Positions 5,554 through 13,342 of a DNA stretch of 16,926 nt are shown piece by piece. This DNA is from Fibrobacteraceae bacterium (GTDB lineage Bacteria > Fibrobacterota > Fibrobacteria > Fibrobacterales > Fibrobacteraceae). Within the stretch, counting starts at the first letter, position 1; every line of letters begins with the position of its first letter. Both the position numbers and the translations under genes were made by a program. The notes below the pieces were generated by a model. That model saw only the letters and a list, made by a program, of their open reading frames with translations. It was not told where the DNA came from and made no database searches. The stretch lies in the NCBI GenBank assembly GCA_023231365.1, contig JALNVO010000028.1, positions 1 to 16,926 of the forward strand. Reading direction: 5' to 3'.

Positions 5554-8256
5554 TTAGTTTTCTGGTTCCTTGCTTTCATCCTTATTCTCGACAGATTCAG
5601 CGGAGTTTTCGTCCGTTGTTTCTGGAATGGAGTCTTCAGGGATCGCATCTGCAACTTGTTTGCTTTCAGCAGCTTCCTGCTCGATTTCTTCTACGCTCGG
5701 AAGAGCGGTCGCGTCTTGAACCTTATCGCCTTCGCGGAGGTTAATGGCGCGAACACCTTGGGAAACGCGGCCCGTAATGCGGATGCTATCGGCTGAAATA
5801 CGGATGACTTGGCCTTCGCGGCTCGTAATGATCAAATCATAATCATCTGCAACGCTTTCGACAAACACAGCATTTCCGGTCTTGTCCGTCACATTCAAGT
5901 TGCGGACGCCTTTACCCCCGCGGCGAGTAATACGGTACGAACCTGGTTCAGAGCGCTTTCCATTGCCGTTTTCAGTAATGGTGAGTACCTTGGTCCCTGT
6001 TTTCAAGCGGAGGAGCGCAATTACTTCATCGCCTTCAGCGAGGCGGATTCCGCGCACGCCATGCGTGCCACGGCCCATAGTCCTGAAGCAGGAAATCGGG
6101 AACGTAAGAGCTTGTCCGTTACGGGTTGCAATCATCAGGAGATCCTTCGGGATTTCCCGGACAACATCCTCACCTTCGCCACCTTCCGTCTCATTTTCGG
6201 TTTCCGTCTCAGTAATTTCTGCGGAATCATCTTCAAGGGATTCCCCTCTCGCTTCAGCTTCCATTTCTTCAGCAGTGACACCAACGAGGAGGACCTTCAC
6301 CAATTCATCGCCCTCATCAAGTGTAATTGCATTGACGCCCGTCTTGCGCGGATTGGAGAATAATTTCAGATCCATCTTATTAATAATGCCGTTCTTGGTT
6401 GCAAAAACGAGGCAGTTATAGCCACCGAACTTGCGCACAGGAACAATTGCAGAAACTTTTTCGCCTTCTGTGAGGCTTACAAAGTTGATGATCGGACGTC
6501 CCTTGCCATTGCGGGCTCCTTCCGGGAGGTGATAGACCTTAGTCCAATATACCCGGCCCTTGTTGGTAAACACAAGGAGGAAACTGTGCGTGCTTGCAGT
6601 GAAAATAGTTTGTATGTTATCTTCATCCTTTAAGCCAGCACCGATTATTCCCTTACCACCGCGGTTCTGTGCCTTGAACGTATCAATCGGAAGACGGCGC
6701 ACGTAGCCTTCGTGGCTGAGTGTGATGACCTGTTCTTCTTCCGGTATGAGATCTTCGGAATCAAAGTCTTCAACAGCGTCTTCAATGCTTGTACGGCGGT
6801 CGTCGCCATACTTTTGAGCAATGGCATCGAGAGTGTCGAGAACGATCTGGACGCGGCGCTCTTTGCGCGCGATAATGTCTTCCAGATCTTTTACCGTCAA
6901 AATAAGAGCCTGATATTCAGCTTCTAATTTTTCAATTTCAAGCCCAGTGATGCGCTTGAGCTGCATATCCACGATCGCCTGAGTCTGGACATCGTCCAAA
7001 GAGAAGCGCTCCGTGAGTTTAGCCTTAGCTTCGTCAGTGCTCTTGGAAGCTTTGATAATCGCCACCACTTCGTCCACATTCTGGCAAGCAATGCGAAGGC
7101 CTTCCAAAAGGTGCATGCGGTCCTTCGCCTTCTTGAGCTCAAATTGTGTGCGGCGAAGAATCACTTCAAGGCGGTGATCTACATAGTAGCGGATAAGATC
7201 CTTCAGCGGAAGAACTGTCGGCTGCGTGCGGTTGACAAGCGCCAAATTGTAGATGCTGAAGGTGTCTTGAAGTTGTGTGTACTTGTAAAGATTATTGAGA
7301 ACGATATCTGCCTGGAAATCGCGTTTGATATCTATAACGATACGCATACCATCGCGGTCGGATTCATCGCGGATATCGCTGATGCCATCAAGCCTCTTGT
7401 CGCGCACAAGGTCGGCCATATTCTTGATGAGCATAGCCTTATTCACCATATACGGAATTTCAGAAACGATCAGGCGACTTTTGCCCTTTGCATCGGTTTC
7501 CGTTTCCACTCGGGCACGCACGCGCACACGACCATGACCCGTGAGATAAGCTTCGCGGATACCGGAACGTCCACAAATAATGCCCCCGGTAGGAAAATCC
7601 GGTCCAGAAACGTACTGGAGGAGTTCTTCTCCGGCTATGTCATTGTTCTCACAATAAGCATGGATAGCCTTGGTCACTTCGCGGAGGTTGTGCGGAGGCA
7701 TATTTGTCGCCATACCGACGGCAATCCCCGAAGATCCGTTCACGAGCAAGTTAGGGAACGCAGACGGAAGAACGAGCGGTTCTTCAAGGGACTCATCATA
7801 GTTCGGTCCCATATCCACAGTATCCTTATCCAAGTCTTCGAGCATCATTTCGCCGAAGCGGGTCATCTTGGCTTCGGTATAACGCATAGCAGCAGCGCTA
7901 TCGCCGTCAACCGAGCCGAAGTTTCCCTGGCCCTTGACAAGCATATAGCGAAGCGAGAAGTCCTGAGCAAGACGGACAAGAGTGTCGTAAACGGCAGAGT
8001 CTCCATGCGGGTGATACTTACCAATGACTTCACCCACAATACGCGCGGACTTCATCGTCGATTTGTCGGCGGTGAGCCCCAGCTTGTGCATCGCAAAAAG
8101 AACGCGGCGGTGTACCGGTTTGAGACCATCGCGGACATCCGGAAGGGCGCGTGCAACAATGACGCTCATCGAATAGCGCAGATAGCAGTCCTGCATATCC
8201 CTTTCAATGAGTGACTCATAATGAGTACCTGGCGTCAATCTTATGTTATCTGCCAT
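5554..8256 (-). CDS. gyrA: DNA gyrase subunit A
   Basis: A 900-residue GyrA, the DNA-cleaving subunit of gyrase, which with GyrB supercoils DNA in the cytoplasm. The N-terminal breakage-reunion domain holds the catalytic Tyr126 in AAMRYTEAKM. The quinolone region HPHGDSAVYDT carries Ser87 and Asp91, the same residues as the E. coli wild-type Ser83/Asp87. The C-terminal beta-pinwheel has a GyrA box, QNRGGKG (530-536; the classical form is QRRGGKG), which marks gyrase rather than topoisomerase IV. A Glu-rich insert at about 660-699 interrupts the pinwheel, and the last 50 residues are a Glu/Ser-rich acidic tail. AAAGGA lies before the ATG. It is 15 bp after surE and probably in the same operon. 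Confidence 0.98.
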   Translation of the reverse strand: MADNIRLTPGTHYESLIERDMQDCYLRYSMSVIVARALPDVRDGLKPVHRRVLFAMHKLGLTADKSTMKSARIVGEVIGKYHPHGDSAVYDTLVRLAQDFSLRYMLVKGQGNFGSVDGDSAAAMRYTEAKMTRFGEMMLEDLDKDTVDMGPNYDESLEEPLVLPSAFPNLLVNGSSGIAVGMATNMPPHNLREVTKAIHAYCENNDIAGEELLQYVSGPDFPTGGIICGRSGIREAYLTGHGRVRVRARVETETDAKGKSRLIVSEIPYMVNKAMLIKNMADLVRDKRLDGISDIRDESDRDGMRIVIDIKRDFQADIVLNNLYKYTQLQDTFSIYNLALVNRTQPTVLPLKDLIRYYVDHRLEVILRRTQFELKKAKDRMHLLEGLRIACQNVDEVVAIIKASKSTDEAKAKLTERFSLDDVQTQAIVDMQLKRITGLEIEKLEAEYQALILTVKDLEDIIARKERRVQIVLDTLDAIAQKYGDDRRTSIEDAVEDFDSEDLIPEEEQVITLSHEGYVRRLPIDTFKAQNRGGKGIIGAGLKDEDNIQTIFTASTHSFLLVFTNKGRVYWTKVYHLPEGARNGKGRPIINFVSLTEGEKVSAIVPVRKFGGYNCLVFATKNGIINKMDLKLFSNPRKTGVNAITLDEGDELVKVLLVGVTAEEMEAEARGESLEDDSAEITETETENETEGGEGEDVVREIPKDLLMIATRNGQALTFPISCFRTMGRGTHGVRGIRLAEGDEVIALLRLKTGTKVLTITENGNGKRSEPGSYRITRRGGKGVRNLNVTDKTGNAVFVESVADDYDLIITSREGQVIRISADSIRITGRVSQGVRAINLREGDKVQDATALPSVEEIEQEAAESKQVADAIPEDSIPETTDENSAESVENKDESKEPEN

Positions 8257-8271
8257 TTGTTTTCCTTTCTG

Positions 8272-9048
8272 TTATTTTACACCAAAAATTTTATCAATCG
8301 TATGCGACAACGAAGCAACTTCACTTGAAAGAGTTTGATCCAAGGTCATTGGCGTGACCACAGCAAATCCTTCAGAAAGTGCGACATCGTCCGTATGCGG
8401 TAAAAAATCAACCGGACGTTTTTCGCCTTCCAAAAACCATTCTCCGTCTTTTTCAATGTACCGGTCCGTGAACATTGAAAGATTCATCGGAAGAACTCTG
8501 AATCCGGAAAAAGCCGCTTCGGAAACGTCCGGGAAGTTCACATTCCAAAAGGATCGAGAAGGCATTTGGGCATAAAGCCTCTCCTCCACGACGCGGAGTG
8601 CAAAACGGATAGATTCTTCCTTTGCAAAGGCTGAAGCTCCCGACAGCGAAATAGCTATCCCCGGAACACCCCAAAGCGCTGCTTCACGGGCCCCTGCGAT
8701 AGTCCCCGAATAAAGAGAAGAAACGCCGGCATTCTCACCCACGTTCATTCCCGAAAATACAACATCTATTTTTACATTTTTGTAAAGTTCTCTCAATGCA
8801 AACTTCACGGAATCCGACGGTGTGCCCGAGACGGAATAAAAATCAAAGGGGAACGCCCCTGCGACCTTCAAAAGCTTAAGCCCGCGGAAGCCCGTGAATG
8901 CATGAGAAACACCGCTCTGTCCTGAGGCCGGAGCGACCACGCGAACATTCCCCACCTGAGAAAGTGCGGATGCGAGAAGTGCTATGTGAGGGCTGTTTAC
9001 ACCGTCATCATTCGTCACGAGAATTTCGGGTTTTGAAGATCCCTGCAT
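8272..9048 (-). CDS. surE: 5'/3'-nucleotidase SurE
   Basis: A 258-residue SurE-family phosphatase that removes phosphate from nucleoside monophosphates in the cytoplasm, using a divalent metal. It shows the N-terminal signature EILVTNDDGVNS with the metal-binding Asp14-Asp15, then VVAPASGQSGVSHA with the metal-ligand serine, and FSGMNVGENAG with the third ligand asparagine. Length and order are normal for SurE. The ATG at 9046-9048 is preferred to the upstream start at 9132 because homologues begin just before the NDDG motif and AAGG precedes it, though only 3 nt away. The longer form would also overlap the start of hisS. It is the first gene of a pair with gyrA and diverges from hisS. The link with gyrA is not a functional one I know of. 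Confidence 0.95.
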   Translation of the reverse strand: MQGSSKPEILVTNDDGVNSPHIALLASALSQVGNVRVVAPASGQSGVSHAFTGFRGLKLLKVAGAFPFDFYSVSGTPSDSVKFALRELYKNVKIDVVFSGMNVGENAGVSSLYSGTIAGAREAALWGVPGIAISLSGASAFAKEESIRFALRVVEERLYAQMPSRSFWNVNFPDVSEAAFSGFRVLPMNLSMFTDRYIEKDGEWFLEGEKRPVDFLPHTDDVALSEGFAVVTPMTLDQTLSSEVASLSHTIDKIFGVK

Positions 9049-9069
9049 TTGCCTTAAAAGATAGAAAAT

Positions 9070-9075
9070 TATAAG
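9070..9075 (-). promoter_or_regulatory. Candidate -10 box for surE-gyrA
   Basis: The 63-bp gap between the divergent surE and hisS starts has a consensus TATAAT on the minus strand. Transcription from it would start near 9062, giving a leader of about 15 nt. No convincing -35 box is visible, and I see no clear promoter for hisS in the same gap. Confidence 0.35.
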
Positions 9076-9111
9076 CGGATTAAGGCTCTTTTTACTACCT
9101 TTTCTTGATGT

Positions 9112-10401
9112 ATGAATACACCTAAAATGCAAACTCCTCCGCTCCCTAAGGGCACCCGCGACTTCTATCCGGAATCAATGCGGATCCAGAACTTTATTTT
9201 TGACATTTGGCGCAAAGCAGCCCTTCGTTTCGGCTATGAAGAATATGAAGGCCCCATGTTCGAGCATTTGGAGTTGTACACGGGTAAATCCGGGGAAGAA
9301 ATCGTAAGCCAGCTTTATGATTTCAAGGATAAAGGAGACCGCCACATTGCGCTCCGCCCCGAAATGACTCCGACGCTAGCCCGTTTGGTAATTCAAAAAG
9401 GCAATTCCCTCAAAAAGCCCTTCAAATGGTTCAGCATACCACGCCTCTTCCGCTATGAACGCGCCCAAAAAGGCCGTCTCCGCGAATTCTTCCAGCTCAA
9501 CTTAGATATTATCGGAACCGAGAGCATCTATGCAGAAGCAGACCTCCTCTCTGCAATCGCCTATATGCTAATGGATTTCGGTCTTAAAACAGAAGATTTT
9601 TCCATCGGCGTTTCGAGCCGCAAGCTTTTGAACGCTTATCTCGCCGAAATAGGCGTTTCCGAAGTGTCTAAAGTTTACCCGGTTCTCGACCGCCGCCTCA
9701 AAATAGAAAAGGAAGACTTCTATTCGGAACTTGCCGCAACGGGTCTCTCTCTCGAACAAACTAAAAAGCTTGATCAATTTATGGATTCCAAAAGCATAGA
9801 AGAAGTGGAAGCTAAAATTTCTAGCGATGAATCCAAGGCTGCCTTAGACGAGATCAAACAACTTTTTAAGACTCTTCAAGCCTCTGGCGCAGGCAAATCC
9901 ATTACACTTGACCTCTCAATCGTCCGCGGACTCGCCTATTATACGGGAATCGTATTCGAAGTATTCGACAAAGGCAAATCCATGCGCGCCATCGCCGGTG
10001 GAGGGCGCTACGACAGCCTTTGCGAAAAGCTCGGCGGAGACAAAGTTCCCGGGGTCGGGTTCGGAATGGGCGATGTGGTGCTAGCCAATCTCCTTGAAGA
10101 ACGCGGACTTTTGCCATCTTCAAAACAGAGCCTAGACTTTTTCGTCGCAAGCTTTACAAACGACATGGACAAAATATTCGAAGTAGCTGGCAAATTTCGC
10201 AAGCTCGGCTATTCCGTGAATCACCCGCTCTCCCCCACAAAACTCGGCAAGCAGATGGAACAAGCAAATGCACAAGGTGCAAAAGTTGTCGTCTATGTCG
10301 ATGGGGAAAAAGCTCCTGCAGGCGGCTTTGAATACAAAGTTCTTTCTACAGGAACACTCGGTGCCGGAACCCTTGAAGAAATCGCTCAATTGAAGGTTTG
10401 A
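9112..10401 (+). CDS. hisS: Histidyl-tRNA synthetase, motif-3 variant
   Basis: A 429-residue class II aminoacyl-tRNA synthetase that should charge tRNA-His. It begins with the usual PKGTRDFYPE. It then has LRPEMTPTLARLV, motif 2 FRYERAQKGR (113-122) followed by REFFQLNLDIIG, the HisRS-specific RGLAYYTG (272-279) and GGGRYDSL, and an anticodon-binding domain from about 340. Two spots differ from the classical enzyme. RGLDYY is RGLAYY (Ala275), and motif 3, normally GMGLERL, is GMGDVVL (319-325), lacking the invariant Arg. I have an impression that similar HisRS sequences occur in some PVC-group bacteria, so this may be an alternative lineage rather than damage. The start could also be ATG 9127; neither has a clear ribosome binding site. 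Its stop overlaps the next reading frame. Confidence 0.93.
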   Translation: MNTPKMQTPPLPKGTRDFYPESMRIQNFIFDIWRKAALRFGYEEYEGPMFEHLELYTGKSGEEIVSQLYDFKDKGDRHIALRPEMTPTLARLVIQKGNSLKKPFKWFSIPRLFRYERAQKGRLREFFQLNLDIIGTESIYAEADLLSAIAYMLMDFGLKTEDFSIGVSSRKLLNAYLAEIGVSEVSKVYPVLDRRLKIEKEDFYSELAATGLSLEQTKKLDQFMDSKSIEEVEAKISSDESKAALDEIKQLFKTLQASGAGKSITLDLSIVRGLAYYTGIVFEVFDKGKSMRAIAGGGRYDSLCEKLGGDKVPGVGFGMGDVVLANLLEERGLLPSSKQSLDFFVASFTNDMDKIFEVAGKFRKLGYSVNHPLSPTKLGKQMEQANAQGAKVVVYVDGEKAPAGGFEYKVLSTGTLGAGTLEEIAQLKV

Positions 10402-10412
10402 TTTTCTTTAAG

Positions 10413-12038
10413 ATGTGCCCGTTCCGTACATTTCTTTCAATCCTTTCCATTTTCGCTTTGCTCGGAATTATTTCCTTCGTTTTTCCAAGCGAAGGCCTCA
10501 AGCTCGGCGACATCACACTGCGCTTTCCTTCTGTCATTTCGCTTTTCCAAAAAGACGAAGTAAAATTCAATGGCGAAGCCCCTGAAGAGCATATTCAAAA
10601 GCTGCTCGACGAAACGCGGGAAAGAAAGTTTTCCGCTTATGCGGATTCCCTCAAATTCTACGAGGACTTTTTTAAAAACGGTCCTACCCGATTTGATTTA
10701 CCAGACAACAATCCCGCTTGGTTCGACCGTTTCTTTGCAAGGCTCAAAGCGGCGAATGATTCCGGAAAAGTCATCCACATCATTCACTACGGGGATTCCC
10801 AGCTCGAAGGCGACAGGATTACATCTACACTTAGAGAATACCTCCAAACCCTCTTCGGCGGAAGCGGCCCCGGGATGCTCCCTGCATTGGCAGACATACC
10901 TTCACTCGCTTTTATAGAACGGAGCACGGGGAATCTCTCGCGACACCGGATTTTCGGCCCGCAAGAAGAAATGGCAACGCACAACAGATACGGGCCGATG
11001 GCTCAATTTTCAGAACTTCGCGGTTCGGCAACAATCAGCTTAAAAAAACGACCCAAGACTAAGGGATTCGAGCACGTCGGCACATTCCAAACAATTCAAG
11101 TTTTTGCAAACAAGGGAAATTTGCAAACCAAGCTCATTTATGCAAGCGAGATTGAAGATACCGTAAAAACGGACTCATTACCACCAAAAATTGTAAAAAA
11201 GATGCAGAAATTTTTGGCAAACCCGCCCGAAGTCCAAAATTATGGCAATTTATATGTCTATTCATGGAATTTAGCTCTCCCGACAAGCGACGCAAAGGTT
11301 ACGCTCAATGGGAAAGCAGACATTTACACCATCGTCGCCAATGCAGAAAGCGGAGTCGCCGTAGACAACATCGCTATGCGCGGAAGCTCCGGTACCATAT
11401 TCCACCGTATGGATAAGGCTCTACTCTCCAATTCCTATCAAGCGCTCTACACCGATTTAATCATTATGGAATACGGCGGGAACCTAGTCCCAAGCGTCAC
11501 CGCGAACAATATCAATTGGGTAAAAGAGCTTGTTGAAAAACAGATCCGCACAATTAAGGAAACCGCTCCCGATGCAGATATTCTCTTTATCGGCCCAGCG
11601 GATATGTCCAAGCGGATCAATGGAAAATGGCAAAGTTTCCATAGCTTGAACCGCACAATCGAAACACTCCGCCAAGTCGCCCTTAAAAACGGTTGCGCTT
11701 ACTTTGACATGCATCGGGTAATGGGTGGAGACGGAGCAATGATTGCTTGGGTAAACGAAAATCCGCCACTCGCAGGCCCGGATTACATACACTTTACGCG
11801 GGCTGGAGCCGCCAAAATGGGCGAGCTTCTCTACAACTCCCTTAAATTGCACTACGATTACTACACCTTCCGCGAAGCACACGAAATTGATGAAGGAACT
11901 CTCGGCGAAATACACGCTTTTGTGGATTCCCTCAAAAATGATACGTTAGTTAGCTCTAGCGATACGCTCATCCTCACTCCAATTTCTGAAATCTCTACAG
12001 ATTCATTAAAAAAAGAAAACAAGGGAGAAGAAAAATGA
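10413..12038 (+). CDS. Membrane-anchored SGNH/GDSL-family protein
   Basis: A 541-residue protein with one N-terminal membrane segment (FLSILSIFALLGIISFVF), short charged residues before it, and the rest probably periplasmic. It carries the SGNH hydrolase blocks: HYGDSQ with nucleophile Ser129, GGN with Asn357, and DYIHF with Asp457 and His460 as the DxxH of the triad. The fold serves esterases and also O-acetyltransferases such as PatB or AlgJ/AlgX. Next to an MBOAT gene, acetyl transfer to a glycan is the likelier role. The C-terminus past about 495 is Ser/Asp/Glu-rich and probably disordered. An in-frame TTG at 10398 overlaps the hisS stop, so the start is uncertain and translation may be coupled to hisS. 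The stop overlaps the next gene as ATGA. Confidence 0.87.
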   Translation: MCPFRTFLSILSIFALLGIISFVFPSEGLKLGDITLRFPSVISLFQKDEVKFNGEAPEEHIQKLLDETRERKFSAYADSLKFYEDFFKNGPTRFDLPDNNPAWFDRFFARLKAANDSGKVIHIIHYGDSQLEGDRITSTLREYLQTLFGGSGPGMLPALADIPSLAFIERSTGNLSRHRIFGPQEEMATHNRYGPMAQFSELRGSATISLKKRPKTKGFEHVGTFQTIQVFANKGNLQTKLIYASEIEDTVKTDSLPPKIVKKMQKFLANPPEVQNYGNLYVYSWNLALPTSDAKVTLNGKADIYTIVANAESGVAVDNIAMRGSSGTIFHRMDKALLSNSYQALYTDLIIMEYGGNLVPSVTANNINWVKELVEKQIRTIKETAPDADILFIGPADMSKRINGKWQSFHSLNRTIETLRQVALKNGCAYFDMHRVMGGDGAMIAWVNENPPLAGPDYIHFTRAGAAKMGELLYNSLKLHYDYYTFREAHEIDEGTLGEIHAFVDSLKNDTLVSSSDTLILTPISEISTDSLKKENKGEEK

Positions 12039-13342
12039 AAGAGTTTCTACTCCTTTTATGCCTTGCGCTATCGGCGAATGCCCTCCCCATAGATAGCACA
12101 AAAAATCACATCGAATTTCCAAGGGGAAACATCGCTTTTGCATCCTTCTTCCATAAAATGGATTCTTTAGTTTATACAGGAAAAGGACAAGTCAATATTT
12201 TACAGCTCGGTGGATCTCACATTCAAGCCGACGTTATATCAAACCGAGTCCGCACCCGCCTAGCCAAGGAATATCCGGGCAGAGCCGGCAGCCGTGGATT
12301 CGTATTTCCATTTAATGCCGCCAAGACAAATACGCCACAGAGTTATTCGTCCAAGGCTTTCGGGCATTTTAAGGCGGAAAAAAGCGTTTTCAAAAACAAC
12401 ACAACACCGCTCGGACTAATGGGAATTGCAATTACTACAGGCGACCCGGACGCAAAAGTCAAAATCGTGCTCGATGCAAATTCGCCTATCAAAATTTGGA
12501 ATTTCAACAAAGTCCGCGTTTTTGGATTTTCAAAAGATTTTTCGATCACACCAGCCTTAAGCCTGGATTCCACCACATTCATCAGCAGCAAAGCAGACAA
12601 AGCGAGCGAATCCTTTCTCTTTAATTTGCCCAAACGCAGCGATTCTCTTACGCTTTCCTTTGTTTGGAATGATAAAAACAAGGAAAACGCTTTTCAGAGT
12701 AAACTTTCCTCACTAGATTCTCTCCAAAAAGACTCGCTCTTTGCCGATTCCAATTTTTTCAAGAACCATTCCTCCTTTACTCTCACGGGAATTCTCCTCA
12801 CCGATACGGCAAGCGGTATATCTTATAATGCAATCGGTATTAACGGCGCAAATGTCGCGGCATATCTTTCATTAAAGAACCTCGAGCGCGACTTGAGTTT
12901 CTTAAAACCCGACCTGATAATCCTTTCCATCGGCATCAACGATGCGAACGTTTCTGAATTTGACGAAGATCTCTTTAAATCGCATTACGATACACTCATC
13001 ACAAGACTCAAATCCGTCACTCCCGATGTGCCACTGATTTTTACGACAAACAACGATTCCTACTTAACCCTCAAAGGGAAAAAAAGCTCCTTTCCGAACA
13101 GCAATGGAATTCTCGCCCGCGAAGCGTTTTTCAGTCTAGCAAAAAAATACAAGGCGGGAATTTGGGACTTATATTCTATAATGGGCGGTTACCGCTCAAT
13201 TGAAAAATGGGAAGCGGAAGACTTCGCCAGAAAAGACAAGGTACATTTCAAGAATAACGGCTATGAAGTCCTTGGCGATCTCTTCTACCAAGCACTTATC
13301 GAAAGCTTCAAGCCCGAAAACGATACCAAGGGGAAGAAATGA
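12035..13342 (+). CDS. Exported SGNH/GDSL-family protein
   Basis: A 435-residue protein with a clear Sec signal peptide (cleavage probably after ANA, residue 16), so periplasmic or exported. Its SGNH blocks are QLGGSHIQAD with presumed nucleophile Ser61, GIND with Asn302, and DKVHF with Asp401 and His404. Block I reads GGS where the family normally has GDS. The block I context (G-S-x-x-x-D followed by a LR/VR-x-x-L helix) resembles that of the gene before it, so the two are probably paralogues. AGGGAGAAG is a good ribosome binding site, and the start overlaps the previous stop (ATGA). It likely acts with the following MBOAT as acceptor or terminal transferase, comparable to AlgX beside AlgJ. 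The substrate is unknown. Confidence 0.87.
   Translation: MKEFLLLLCLALSANALPIDSTKNHIEFPRGNIAFASFFHKMDSLVYTGKGQVNILQLGGSHIQADVISNRVRTRLAKEYPGRAGSRGFVFPFNAAKTNTPQSYSSKAFGHFKAEKSVFKNNTTPLGLMGIAITTGDPDAKVKIVLDANSPIKIWNFNKVRVFGFSKDFSITPALSLDSTTFISSKADKASESFLFNLPKRSDSLTLSFVWNDKNKENAFQSKLSSLDSLQKDSLFADSNFFKNHSSFTLTGILLTDTASGISYNAIGINGANVAAYLSLKNLERDLSFLKPDLIILSIGINDANVSEFDEDLFKSHYDTLITRLKSVTPDVPLIFTTNNDSYLTLKGKKSSFPNSNGILAREAFFSLAKKYKAGIWDLYSIMGGYRSIEKWEAEDFARKDKVHFKNNGYEVLGDLFYQALIESFKPENDTKGKK

Noticed and set aside
7981..8010. Quinolone-resistance change in GyrA
   Set aside because: The positions equivalent to E. coli Ser83 and Asp87 are Ser87 and Asp91, the wild-type residues.
7111..8214. 367-codon plus-strand ORF inside gyrA
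   Set aside because: Antisense to the conserved breakage-reunion domain of GyrA, with no motif of its own.
9048..9132. Longer SurE starting at 9132
   Set aside because: The extra 28 residues are unlike SurE N-termini and would overlap the divergent hisS start.
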